DNA from: Sunxiuqinia sp963974515
Lineage (GTDB): Bacteria > Bacteroidota > Bacteroidia > Bacteroidales > Prolixibacteraceae
Assembly (NCBI RefSeq): GCF_963974515.1
Contig: NZ_CAXBDD010000009.1
Location: 1 to 64,000, forward strand
Direction: 5' to 3'
Length of the DNA: 64,000 bases
Below, piece by piece: positions 7,110 to 16,900 of the stretch; within the stretch, counting starts at the first letter, position 1, and every line of letters begins with the position of its first letter. Under the pieces are notes generated by a model. It was not told the DNA's origin, did no database searches, and was given only the letters and a program-made list of their open reading frames with translations. The translations under genes were made by a program, and so were the position numbers.

Positions 7110-9500
7110 TTATTCTTTCGGGATAATAGGAAATTTAACGTAGAAGGTGGTTCCTTTTTTTTCGGTTGATTCGAACCAGATTTCGCCTTCCAGCAAGTTG
7201 GTGATGCCCTTAATGATGCTCAAACCCAATCCTGTTCCCGGCTTGATAGTTTTAGATTCAACCTGTGTAAAGCGCTTAAAGATAGCTTGCTTGAATTTTT
7301 CGGGAATGCCAATGCCGGTATCGGCGACATAAAAAGTAATGCTGTTTCCTTCCAATGCATGGATTCCCATCTCAATAAATCCTTCGTTGGTATTTTTGAT
7401 CGAATTGGTTAACAGGTTGTCGAAAACTTGTTTCAGGCGAATGGGGTCAGTGAACATGACTACCGGCTTATCGGCCTTTTGGTAGTTGAGCTTAAGTTTG
7501 AGTTGAGCTTTGGATTGCAGCAGCGAGCTCTGGCGGTGGTAGTCGTAAGTGTTTTGCAGAAACGGGACGACTGAAAAATAGCTCATTTCGATTTTTAACT
7601 GGTTCGATTCAATTTTGGCAATGTCGATGATGTCATCAATAATCCGTAAAAGGTGTTTTCCTGCTTTCTGGATAAAATTGGTGTATTGTTGCTGTTTTTC
7701 GGAGCTGACATTTGGTTGGGCCAAAAGACTCGAAAAGCCAATGATACTGTTCATAGGCGTACGAATCTCATGCGACATGTTGGCCAGGAAAGCGGATTTG
7801 AGCTCATCGCTTTCCTTTGCCTTTTTAGTGGCAATCTGCAGTTCGCCGTTCAACTTTTGAAGTTCATTCAAGGCATTTTGCAGTTCGTCGTTCTTATGTA
7901 GAATTTGCTCTTCCAGCTGTTTGTGTTCGGTCAGGTTATTGAGAATCAATACCAGCTTGTTGCCAACGCTGCTCCAAAGAATTTGGATAAACTTGACGGA
8001 CCCGTCCTTGCACGTGACTCGGGCTTCAAAGGGGTTTTCTGAAGATCTGGATTTGTGTGGGATTCCAAGATCAAGTGTCCACAGGCGCTTCATGCGTTCA
8101 CGATAGGCTTTATCCGGATAGGCCAGCTCAAACCATCGATCGGCATTGGGGATATCCTCAACGGTATAGCCAAAGGTGCGGGTAAACTCCCGATTTAAAT
8201 ACTCCACCTTCCCTTCTTCATCGTTAATGGCAATCGGTATGGGCGACTCATCCACCAAATTTTTTAAGCCTTCCTGGCTCTGTTGGAGTTGCTTTGCAAT
8301 TTTTCGCTGTTCGGTCACATCAATTAAAGCGCCAACAATGGATGTTGTTTTGCCGTTTTCAACAACCGGTGCCTCCCTGACTTCAACCCAGACCAAACTC
8401 CCATTTTTATGAACCAGCTCCAACTCGTAGGGCTCTTGAACCTGGCCGGTCTCAATCGCTTTTTCAACCATCTGCAACCCTGTTTGATTGATCGGATTGT
8501 CAGAAGTGAGCGTGGTCCATTTCACCAAGGCTTCATGGGGCGAATAACCCAATAGTTTTTCTATTTGCGGGCTGATATAGGTTAGTAGGTGGTTGGTTGA
8601 ATGGGAATAAAAAACGTTGGTGCTGTGTTCAATAATGTTGCGGAGCTTCTGTTCGCTTTCGCGGATGATTTGCCGGTTTTTCTTTTCATCGCTTATGTTT
8701 CGGGTCGTGCAAATCATTCCGTCGAATCGGTAATTTTTGATCAGCGGAACCAGCCAACCCGCCAAAACAGCCTCTTTGCCATCAAGAGTAAGGAGCTGAG
8801 TTTCGTATTTCTTGGCTTTTAAGCTTTTTTTTGCCGATAAATAATCCTCCAGAAAGTTTCCAAGATTTGGTTTTTTGAAATCGAGAATGTTTTTGCCAAT
8901 CAGATCTGTTTTTTTTGACCCGGTATTAAAAGTCATTCCGGAATTACTGAAAAAAATGGTGTCATGCTTGTCTGTCACCCATATTCCTTCGTGGAGATGA
9001 TCCATGAGTCGTTCATAGAAATGAATGGGACTATCGTCTTCCTGATTTTTTTTGAGTTTCCTGGTCAAGGTCAGGGTAAAGTAGTATGGCCTTGGCGAAT
9101 GGATCTGAATGTCGAAAAAGGTATTCCCATCGAACGAGAATTCAGTAAATTCTCTTTTCTCGCCTGATTTGGCAACAGCTGCAAATTTTGAGAGCCACTT
9201 GCGGGGTAGTTGATCAAATACTTCATGAACGGGCCTTCCCTGCAGTTGGAGGCCTTCTGTGCCTGTCGCTTTTTCAAAGGCTTGATTGGCTTCCAGAATG
9301 ATGAACGTTGCCGGTTTTTTATTTGTGTCATACTGGATTTTATTCAGGCAACAGCCCAAGGGCAACTCTTCGAAAATCGACTGATAAATCTGCTTTTTGG
9401 CCTCAAAATCTTCTGCTCCGTTATTTGATTGTTCTTTCAATGCTTGATTTTGTTTTTTGTGATGCCTGATCTTTTCCGGATATTCTTCTTGCGTGTCCAT
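7110..9500 (-). CDS. Multi-PAS sensor histidine kinase
   Basis: A 796-residue protein with no membrane segment, so probably a cytoplasmic sensor. An N-terminal coiled stretch is followed by about four PAS domains (roughly residues 35-150, 165-280, 290-405 and 415-535). One carries the PAS/PAC ending VWVEVREAPVVENGK and IVGALIDVTEQRK. A coiled linker follows, then HisKA with FLANMSHEIRTPMN (phospho-accepting His577), then the ATPase domain with DNLLTNSIKNT (N box), ADTGIGIPEKF (G1) and GTGLGLSI (G2). There is no receiver domain and no regulator gene beside it, so its partner is elsewhere. It may sense redox state or a small ligand; the sequence does not say which. Confidence 0.9.
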   Translation of the reverse strand: MDTQEEYPEKIRHHKKQNQALKEQSNNGAEDFEAKKQIYQSIFEELPLGCCLNKIQYDTNKKPATFIILEANQAFEKATGTEGLQLQGRPVHEVFDQLPRKWLSKFAAVAKSGEKREFTEFSFDGNTFFDIQIHSPRPYYFTLTLTRKLKKNQEDDSPIHFYERLMDHLHEGIWVTDKHDTIFFSNSGMTFNTGSKKTDLIGKNILDFKKPNLGNFLEDYLSAKKSLKAKKYETQLLTLDGKEAVLAGWLVPLIKNYRFDGMICTTRNISDEKKNRQIIRESEQKLRNIIEHSTNVFYSHSTNHLLTYISPQIEKLLGYSPHEALVKWTTLTSDNPINQTGLQMVEKAIETGQVQEPYELELVHKNGSLVWVEVREAPVVENGKTTSIVGALIDVTEQRKIAKQLQQSQEGLKNLVDESPIPIAINDEEGKVEYLNREFTRTFGYTVEDIPNADRWFELAYPDKAYRERMKRLWTLDLGIPHKSRSSENPFEARVTCKDGSVKFIQILWSSVGNKLVLILNNLTEHKQLEEQILHKNDELQNALNELQKLNGELQIATKKAKESDELKSAFLANMSHEIRTPMNSIIGFSSLLAQPNVSSEKQQQYTNFIQKAGKHLLRIIDDIIDIAKIESNQLKIEMSYFSVVPFLQNTYDYHRQSSLLQSKAQLKLKLNYQKADKPVVMFTDPIRLKQVFDNLLTNSIKNTNEGFIEMGIHALEGNSITFYVADTGIGIPEKFKQAIFKRFTQVESKTIKPGTGLGLSIIKGITNLLEGEIWFESTEKKGTTFYVKFPIIPKE

Positions 9501-9516
9501 AATTGGTAAAACAATG

Positions 9517-9524
9517 CAAATCTA
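9517..9524 (-). promoter_or_regulatory. Predicted -7 box of the histidine kinase gene
   Basis: On the minus strand this reads TAGATTTG (TAnnTTTG). It lies 17 bases before the ATG at 9500, giving a very short leader. No -33 element is obvious. Confidence 0.4.
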
Positions 9525-9632
9525 ATTTAGCTCATTTTAAGTAAAAAAGCTATTTTTTCGGCGGCTGAATTCTCGTTTTTAGTTGGTTTAAGGTTTATGT
9601 TTTGTAATTTTATTGACATGTGTCGCTACTAC

Positions 9633-9662
9633 TTTGTTTGTCAGCATTATTAATTATTTTTG
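9633..9662 (+). promoter_or_regulatory. Predicted promoter of the ricT-gldH run
   Basis: TTTG at 9633-9636, an 18-base spacer, then TATTTTTG at 9655-9662. Both elements fit the Bacteroidota housekeeping promoter. The leader to ricT would be about 50 bases. Confidence 0.6.
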
Positions 9663-9721
9663 TGTCGTAAAGTGAATGAGCTTTAGCCGGAATAGACCAA
9701 TCCGGTATTAATTGTTAGACT

Positions 9722-10855
9722 ATGGATGATCAACTATCAATCGAAAGGGGCTGTTGTAAGAAATCTGCCGGAACCTGCTCCAAGCTGGAAGTTTATGACT
9801 GGCTGAATGATGTGGTAAACAAGTCGGCAGATGATGACATCGTTGAAGTTCGATTTAAAAATACCCGCAAGGACTACTACCGGAACGTCAATAACCTGAA
9901 GCTGGCCGCCGGTGATATTGTCGCCGTCGAGGCCAGTCCGGGACATGACATAGGCATTGTTACCCTAACCGGTGCTTTGGTGAAACACCAGATGAAGAAG
10001 CATAAGGCGACCCTGATCAATGGAGAATTTCGCAAGGTATACCGAAAAGCAAAGTCAGTTGATATTGATAAGTGGCGTGAAGCGATGAGCCTGGAGCACA
10101 CGACTATGATCGAGACCCGGAAGATTGCTGCTGACCTGAAATTGAACATGAAAATAGGGGATGTGGAATACCAGGGAGACCGCACGAAGGCCATTTTCTA
10201 TTACATTGCTGATGAGCGAGTCGACTTTCGTCAACTGATTCGGGTGCTGGCTGAAACCTTCCGCATCCGCATCGAAATGAAGCAGATTGGTGCCCGGCAG
10301 GAAGCAGGACGCATTGGCGGTATTGGACCTTGCGGACGAGAGCTTTGTTGCGCTACCTGGATCGGAAACTTTGTTTCGGTTACCACCAATGCTGCCCGAT
10401 ATCAGGAAATATCATTGAATCCTCAAAAACTGGCTGGCCAGTGTGGAAAGCTCAAGTGTTGCCTGAATTTCGAAGTAGATTCTTATATTGATGCACAAAA
10501 GGATTTTCCGCCGAGCAATGTGCCGTTGGATACCGAAGACGGTCGTTACTATTTTCAGAAAGCCGATATTTTCAACGGGATATTGTACTACGGTGCCAAC
10601 GGGCACAAGCCCTTAGCTCCGGTTGCAATTTCGGTAGAGCGGGCCAAAGAAGTGATTCGCCTGAATAAAAAAGGGAAAAAGGTTGAAAAACTGGCTGACA
10701 AGGTGGTCAGCGTTTCCTCTAAAACATCACCTGGTTTCGAAAATGTGATTGCCGAAGAAAGCCTGACCCGTTTTGATGAACCCAAGTCACGTCACCGGAA
10801 GAAAAAACGTTTTTCGAAACAGAATTCTTCGAGAAGACCAAGAAATAAATCATGA
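9722..10855 (+). CDS. ricT: PSP1-domain iron-sulfur regulatory protein RicT
   Basis: A 377-residue member of the PSP1/YaaT family. The conserved core includes RKIAADLKLNMKIGDVEY, DERVDFRQLIRVLAE, RIGGIGPCGRELCCATW and LAGQCGKLKCCLNFE. The two CC clusters and the additional N-terminal GCCKK fit the cysteine-rich RicT proteins, which in Bacillus bind a 4Fe-4S cluster in the RicAFT complex controlling RNA maturation. Whether the Bacteroidota protein works in RNA processing is not known. The C-terminus is strongly basic (SRHRKKKRFSKQNSSRR), suggesting nucleic-acid contact. It overlaps gldH by 4 bases (ATGA), so the two are translationally coupled. Confidence 0.9.
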   Translation: MDDQLSIERGCCKKSAGTCSKLEVYDWLNDVVNKSADDDIVEVRFKNTRKDYYRNVNNLKLAAGDIVAVEASPGHDIGIVTLTGALVKHQMKKHKATLINGEFRKVYRKAKSVDIDKWREAMSLEHTTMIETRKIAADLKLNMKIGDVEYQGDRTKAIFYYIADERVDFRQLIRVLAETFRIRIEMKQIGARQEAGRIGGIGPCGRELCCATWIGNFVSVTTNAARYQEISLNPQKLAGQCGKLKCCLNFEVDSYIDAQKDFPPSNVPLDTEDGRYYFQKADIFNGILYYGANGHKPLAPVAISVERAKEVIRLNKKGKKVEKLADKVVSVSSKTSPGFENVIAEESLTRFDEPKSRHRKKKRFSKQNSSRRPRNKS

Positions 10856-11307
10856 AGAATATCTTCAAAGGAATAATCGTTCTGATAATGCTCGCAGCTT
10901 GCGATTCCAACCGCGTGTACGAGGAATATAAAACCATCGACCCAGGGGGGTGGCATAAAGACTCGGTTGCAAGTTTCAATGTGGAGATTAATGAAGCAGA
11001 ACCAGGATACAATCTCTACATCAATATCCGAAACCAAGGAAATTATCCGAACAGCAACATCTGGTTGTTTCTTGACATTGAATCGCCGGATGGTCAGATG
11101 CTGACCGACACTGTTGAGTATATCCTGGCTGAAAAATCAGGTAAATGGAGAGGCAGTGGTATTGGCGATTTGTTCGATAACCAGTTTTTATACCGGCAAA
11201 ATGTCCGATTCGAAAAGTCGGGCGAATACCAATTCTTCATTCGTCAGGGTATGCGAGCCGAACAATTGAAAGGCATTCATGATATTGGGCTTCGGATTGA
11301 AAAATAA
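10852..11307 (+). CDS. gldH: Gliding motility lipoprotein GldH
   Basis: A 151-residue lipoprotein. The signal peptide ends in a lipobox (IMLAAC, Cys about residue 17). The body contains YEEYKTIDPGGWHKDS, an immunoglobulin-like beta region (YNLYINIRNQGNYPNSNIWLF) and a GSGIGDLFDNQFLY segment typical of GldH. GldH is required for gliding and for T9SS-linked functions in Flavobacterium. It sits directly behind ricT with overlapping start and stop codons, an arrangement I recall as conserved in Bacteroidota. Gliding itself cannot be inferred from this gene alone, since non-gliding relatives also keep gldH. Confidence 0.88.
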   Translation: MKNIFKGIIVLIMLAACDSNRVYEEYKTIDPGGWHKDSVASFNVEINEAEPGYNLYINIRNQGNYPNSNIWLFLDIESPDGQMLTDTVEYILAEKSGKWRGSGIGDLFDNQFLYRQNVRFEKSGEYQFFIRQGMRAEQLKGIHDIGLRIEK

Positions 11308-11413
11308 AACTAAGGTCATCGACCGGTTAAATTTTTTCTGATCGCTGTTTCCCTCCGGGTAGCAGGCCCTCGAAACACAAGATTAGATAACGCATAGCAG
11401 ATAAAAAAGGAAA

Positions 11414-12154
11414 GTGGGAAAGAACAAATTGGCCAAATTCGCAGAAATGGCTACCTATGAACATGTCGTTCAGGCACCATACAACAAGCTCGATCAAAAA
11501 AATCATGAGCTGAAAGGGATGTGGGCTGCGAAATTCTTTAAAAATGACCATCCCATTATACTGGAATTGGGATGCGGCAAGGGTGAATATTCGGTTTCGC
11601 TGGCTGAGTATTTTCCGGACAAAAATTTCTTGGGCGTCGATATTAAAGGGGCCCGGATGTGGAAAGGCTCTAAACTGGCTTATGACAAAGGCTTGAAAAA
11701 TGTGGGCTTTTTGCGCACCAACATCGAAATCATCGATGCATTTTTTGGTGCCTGTGAGGTCGATGAAATTTGGCTGACCTTCCCTGATCCACAAATGAAG
11801 AAATATACCAAACGGTTGACATCAACCAATTTCATGAATAAGTACCAGCATTTTCTGAAGCCGGGAGGCATTGTCCATTTAAAAACCGATAGCAATTTTC
11901 AATACCAATACACCTTGGCCATGGCCAAAGAGAATGGCTTTCCGATCGTGGCTGAGACCGATGATTTGTATAAATCTGCCTTGTTGGACGAAGTACTTTC
12001 CATTCAGACTTTTTACGAAAAACAATGGCGCGAAAGAGGCCTGCCCATCAAGTATCTGGCCTTTCATATCAACCGGGATAAACCATTGTGCGAGCCCGAT
12101 GTTGAGATAGAAAAAGATCCTTACCGTAGTTTTGGCCGAACGGCGAGGGAATAA
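11414..12154 (+). CDS. trmB: tRNA (guanine-46-N7)-methyltransferase
   Basis: A 246-residue SAM-dependent enzyme that methylates G46 in the tRNA variable loop. The SAM-binding loop is ILELGCGKGEYS, and the Rossmann acidic residue lies in NFLGVDIKGARMWKG. The catalytic region EIWLTFPDPQMKKYTKRL carries the family signature FPDPW/Q..K..H/KRL. The start is GTG at 11414 behind an AAAAGGAAA stretch. It follows gldH by about 105 bases and precedes the alkyltransferase-like gene by 7 bases, so the latter two are likely co-transcribed. Confidence 0.94.
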   Translation: MGKNKLAKFAEMATYEHVVQAPYNKLDQKNHELKGMWAAKFFKNDHPIILELGCGKGEYSVSLAEYFPDKNFLGVDIKGARMWKGSKLAYDKGLKNVGFLRTNIEIIDAFFGACEVDEIWLTFPDPQMKKYTKRLTSTNFMNKYQHFLKPGGIVHLKTDSNFQYQYTLAMAKENGFPIVAETDDLYKSALLDEVLSIQTFYEKQWRERGLPIKYLAFHINRDKPLCEPDVEIEKDPYRSFGRTARE

Positions 12155-12161
12155 AAAGCAC

Positions 12162-12494
12162 ATGGACAACTTTTTTGAGAAGGTATGGGAGGTGGCCTGC
12201 CAAATACCGGTGGGGCGGGTTACAAGTTACGGCGCTATTGGCCGTTACCTGGGAGCAACGCGCTCGGCCCGGATGGTCGGTTGGGCCATGAGCAACTCGC
12301 GGGCTTCAAAAGTGAATGTCCCCGCGCACCGGGTGGTCAACGCCAGCGGATTGCTGACGGGCAAGCACCACTTTTCAGGTTCCAACGTGATGCAGGAGTT
12401 GCTTGAAAGCGAAGGCGTGCGGGTGGAGGACAACCAGGTGGTTGATTTTGAAGTGGTCTTCTGGGACCCGGTAAAAGAATTAGGAATACATTAA
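12162..12494 (+). CDS. Alkyltransferase-like (ATL) DNA lesion-binding protein
   Basis: A 110-residue protein of the O6-methylguanine-DNA methyltransferase C-terminal fold. VGRVTSYGAIGRYLG and SARMVGWAM (with the base-flipping Arg) are intact. The catalytic PCHR motif reads PAHR, with Ala55 in place of the alkyl-accepting Cys. Proteins with this change (ATLs) bind O6-alkylguanine and hand it to nucleotide excision repair instead of repairing it. The ATG at 12162 is preferred because the longer frame from 12132 overlaps trmB and adds residues outside the fold. The mrp gene follows 11 bases later. Confidence 0.9.
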   Translation: MDNFFEKVWEVACQIPVGRVTSYGAIGRYLGATRSARMVGWAMSNSRASKVNVPAHRVVNASGLLTGKHHFSGSNVMQELLESEGVRVEDNQVVDFEVVFWDPVKELGIH

Positions 12495-12505
12495 AACAAA
12501 AGAAT

Positions 12506-13621
12506 ATGGCTGATACACCACGAAAATTTATCGTTCCCAAAGATGTAACCGACGCGTTACGCTCGGTGCAGTTCCCGGGAGGAAAAGAAAATATTGTTGC
12601 CCTCGACATGGTTCAGGAAATCCGGATTGCCGGCAAGAAAGTCACGTTTTCGCTGGTTTTTCAGCGTTCCGACGATCCCAGCATGGGAGAAGTCATCCGG
12701 CTTTGTGAAGAAACCATCGTGCGCGAGCTGGGCTCTGATGTCGAAATCAAGGGAAATATTACGCCCAAGGCCATTCATCAGATGGAGCGGCCCATTTTAC
12801 CAGGAGTAAAAAATATCCTGGCAATTTCGTCTGGAAAGGGAGGCGTCGGAAAATCGACAGTGGCAGTTAACTTGGCCGTAGCGCTGGCGAAAACGGGGGC
12901 TAAAGTGGGTGTGATTGATGCCGACATTTTTGGGCCTTCAATTCCCAAAATGTTTGGAGCAGAGCAAATCCGGCCTGCTGGAGTGAATGTTGATGGACGC
13001 GAAATGATTGAGCCCGTGGTTCAGCATGGGGTGAAAATTTTGTCGATCGGCTTTTTTGTAGCTGGAGACGATGCCTTGGTGTGGCGCGGGCCCATGGCCA
13101 GCAATGCCTTAAAACAACTGATTTCTGATGGCAATTGGGGTGACTTGGATTACCTGCTGATTGACCTTCCTCCGGGCACCAGCGATATTCATTTAACCTT
13201 GGTTCAAACGGTTCCGGTAACCGGAGCAGTGATTGTTTCTACTCCGCAAGATGTAGCTTTAGCCGATGTGGTGAAAGGGGTGAGCATGTTCCGTGGAAAG
13301 AATGTCGATGTCCCGGTGCTAGGGCTCGTGGAAAACATGGCCTGGTTTACACCCGAGGAATTGCCCGACAACAAATACTACATTTTTGGAAAAGACGGAG
13401 CCAAAAACCTCGCCGAAAAACTGGATATTCCCTTGTTGGGACAAATCCCCTTGGTTCAGGGAATCCGGGAAGGCGGCGACTCCGGTGTGCCCGCTGCCAC
13501 TGATGAGCAGTCGCCTATGGGAAAAGCTTTTCTCGCACTGGCTGCGAATACGGTAAAGCAAGTTGAAAACAGAAACGCTCAATTGGACCCGACGAAAAAA
13601 GTCAAGGTTAGCCGAAAATAG
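12506..13621 (+). CDS. mrp: Mrp/NBP35-family iron-sulfur carrier ATPase
   Basis: A 371-residue protein with an N-terminal MIP18-like domain (about residues 1-95) and a ParA/MinD-type ATPase. The deviant Walker A is SSGKGGVGKSTV, switch I is IDADIFGPSIPKM, and the DLPPGTSD motif follows. The family delivers Fe-S clusters to apo-proteins in the cytoplasm. The region where many Mrp proteins carry a CxxC pair reads ENMAWFTPEELPDN and has no cysteine; I believe this is usual in Bacteroidota. It is the last gene of the run that starts at ricT. Confidence 0.9.
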   Translation: MADTPRKFIVPKDVTDALRSVQFPGGKENIVALDMVQEIRIAGKKVTFSLVFQRSDDPSMGEVIRLCEETIVRELGSDVEIKGNITPKAIHQMERPILPGVKNILAISSGKGGVGKSTVAVNLAVALAKTGAKVGVIDADIFGPSIPKMFGAEQIRPAGVNVDGREMIEPVVQHGVKILSIGFFVAGDDALVWRGPMASNALKQLISDGNWGDLDYLLIDLPPGTSDIHLTLVQTVPVTGAVIVSTPQDVALADVVKGVSMFRGKNVDVPVLGLVENMAWFTPEELPDNKYYIFGKDGAKNLAEKLDIPLLGQIPLVQGIREGGDSGVPAATDEQSPMGKAFLALAANTVKQVENRNAQLDPTKKVKVSRK

Positions 13622-13970
13622 TACTTGGGAAACGAGAAATAGTACTTCAAATGGTTTGTCGGGCCCTTGAAACGAAGAAAAAGCAATCCGGACACTAAAG
13701 AAATTGCCTGGAACACGCTCCGGAGCAAAAAGGAGGTGTTCCAACTGCTCCGGAAGGGTGATTTTCGATTTGTCAGGTAAATCAATTTATCGTCAAGTCC
13801 CAATAAATTAGCTTGTTTTTTGTAATATTGTAAGCTTTCTGAGTTTGGGAGACGGGGAAAATAGGATGGATTTGCCATGGCAGCTAAAAGGAAGACAATG
13901 ACTGCTCATCGGGGCCTCTTTTACCCTTCAGAAAAAGCAATATTATTGGAATAAATAAGTTTATCCTACA
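13622..13970. other. Intergenic stretch with an unexplained reading frame
   Basis: No gene is called. In the same frame as mrp, after two stop codons, an open stretch of about 45 codons (13661-13783) encodes a basic peptide with IAWNTLRSKKEVF and LLRKGDFRFV. It has no start codon and might be a decayed gene end. No terminator and no TAnnTTTG box were found before porW. Confidence 0.35.
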
Positions 13971-16900
13971 GTGTTAAAATATACTCGTTTGAGCAGAATT
14001 TTTCGACATACCTTATTCGGTGTATTTCTCCTGATTTTTATCGGTGGTTGTTCAACCGAGAAAAACACGCGTTTATCGCGAACTTACCACAACATCACCT
14101 CGCAATACAACATCTATTTCAACGGAAAAGAAAGTTTGAATGCAGGGGTTGAACGCATCAATGAGTCGGTTGAAGACGACTTCACCCGCATGCTTCCTAT
14201 TTTTAAGTCGAGTGATCCGGGAACCGGCCGTGTGGCACAATCTGACATGGAATATGCCATTATGAAAGCTTCGAAACTGATTAAAGTACACTCAATTACC
14301 AAAAAGCCCAGAAGACGTGGTAACCGGAGCCAGGCCTACATTCGGATGGCCAGCAAGGAGGAATACAACAAGTGGGTGGACGACAGTTATATTTTGATGG
14401 GGAAAGCTTATTTCTACATGAAAAATTTCCCGGCAGCCATTGAAAATATGAACTATGTGGTACGTAAATTCAGTGAAGAGGACACCAAGTTTGAGGCTTA
14501 CATTTGGCTGATTCGATCGTACACTGAGCTGGGACGCTACAATGAAGCTCTCGAACTGATTCAGAGTGTAGATGCCAGTGTCGACTTTCCCAAAAAGTAT
14601 GACGAGGAATTTGCATTGGCCGTGGCTGACTTTCATGTGCGGCAAAACGCGTTTGAAGAGGCGATTCCACACTTGAGGGTGGCGATTCATAACACATTCT
14701 GGAGGAAAAATAAGGTACGCCTCAAGTATATCCTGGCCCAGTTGTACCAGGAAACCAGGCAGCACGATTTGGCAACTGAGACTTTTCGTGAGGTGGCAAA
14801 GATGAATCCTCCCTATGAAATGGCTTTCAATGCCCGAATCAATGCGGCTGGTTCTTTCTCGGGTGAAGGAGATGTTGACAAGCTAAAGAAGGAGTTGCGT
14901 AAAATGCTTCGCGACAGTAAAAATTACGAATTTCGTGACCAAATTTATTTCGCTCTCGGGAATATCTCCATGACTGAAGGCAACAAAAGCGCGGCCATTG
15001 ATCACTACATTCAATCAGCTTCAGCCAGCAGTGTCAATTTGTTTCAGCGGGCGCTATCCTGTCTGACCCTGGCCGACATCTATTTCGAGGAAAAGCTCTA
15101 CATGAATGCGCAAAGTTACTACGACAGTGCTATGGTGGTGATTGACGAAACCTACCCAAAGTACGAATCGATTGCCGAGCGATATAATAGCTTGACACGT
15201 CTGACAGATAATTTATATACGGTGGTTCGGGAAGACAGCTTGCAGCGAATTGCCGGACTGAGTGACTCAGAGCGGAATGCACTCGTGTCCCGATGGATTA
15301 ATGAAGCACGTATTGAAGAACAGCGCCAGCGCCAGTTAGCCAGCCAGGAGATGAGTGATCGCAACTTCTTTCGCATGAACCAATCGCGCATGGGGCTGAA
15401 CCGAAACCAACAGGGAAGTGGCTGGTATTTTTACAATCCCACAACGGTGGCCTACGGCAAGGTTGAATTCCAACAAATTTGGGGACAGCGGAAGTTGGAA
15501 GATGACTGGAGGCGCGGCAACAAAAATTCGGCCTCGCAGTTTGAGATGGAAGAGCTGGAGCAGATTGAAGCCGGCGTTGACAGTACCGAAATACGTGTGG
15601 ACGACCCGATGGAAAGGGAATATTATTTACAGGATGTTCCGCTGACTGAAGAAGCCATGGCTGAATCGCATCAGCAAATCCGCAATGCCTTGTTTAATGC
15701 CGGGCGGATTTTCAAACAAGAATTTGAAAATTACGAGCGTGCCATTCAGCAGTACGAAGAACTGTTGAAACGATATGATCCGAATACCTATCAGTTGTCC
15801 AGCTATTTCGAGTTGTGGGACTTATACAAAAAGGTGGGTAACCAGCAACGTTCTGACGATTACAAAAACCTGATTGTCGCAAACTATCCTGATAGCAAAT
15901 ACGCCAGGTACCTGGTAAATCCAAATTTCTTCATTGAGCTGGAGGCTCGACGGGATAGCGTGAATAACCTGTACCAGCAAGCGTATTACAATTATCAGCA
16001 GGGAAATTATCAAACTGCCGGTGAGTTTGTTCAACAAATCAGGAAGCTGGAGCCGGATACTTTGCTCTTGCCTAAAATTTCATTCATCGAGACCATTGCA
16101 GAAGGTGTTCATTCCGACTTGAACCAGTTTGGACGGAAGCTGAATGACCATATCCAGGCCTATCCTGAAAGTGGAACGGTGCCCCTGGCCCGTCAAGTAC
16201 TGAAGCTCATCGAAGACAGCACGCTGGCTGATTATCAGAAGCTGGTTGAAATCGGCTATCTGAACGATCAGATTCAGAACGCCGAATTGCTGCCGGAAAA
16301 TCAGGCAGCCAATGACGAGTTTGGAGGCAAATTTTCCTATGATGATGAATTGCTGCATTACTTCGTGATTGCCTTTCCATGCAGCGCCAACGTGGATCTG
16401 AACCGGTTAAAATTTGACCTTGCCAACTACAACATCGACCATTATACCCGGATGGATTTTGATATCGAAACAGAGAGCCTGAACCCTGAAACACAGCTGG
16501 TTGTTGTGCGTTCGTTGTCCGACAAAGAGCAGAGCCTGATTTATTTTCGCTCCATTATCCGGGAGCGCGAGGTATTCCAGTCACTGGGTGAAGTGCAGTA
16601 CATCAACTTTGTGGCTTCGTCTTACAACTATCGCGAGGTTTTGTCGGATCAAAGCTACCTGGAATACCTGAAATATTTCGTAAAAAACTACAGTCGTTTC
16701 ATTACAAGTGATTTTCCATCTGATGCCTTGGATGACCCGGAAAAGTTGATGGCCCGGGTGAGAGCCGAGGAGGATGAATTGCAAGAACGGGGTTCATTTG
16801 TGGTGGTGAAGGCTGATGAAACCGAGGGCCTGTTTTCGCGCGAGACCGAAGTGCCTCAAAACTTCGTGATTGCCGTCGATGATCCTGATTTTAACCTGCG

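Noticed and set aside
13579..13878. 99-codon minus-strand frame after mrp
   Set aside because: It overlaps the mrp end, has no recognisable motif and no promoter; likely chance.
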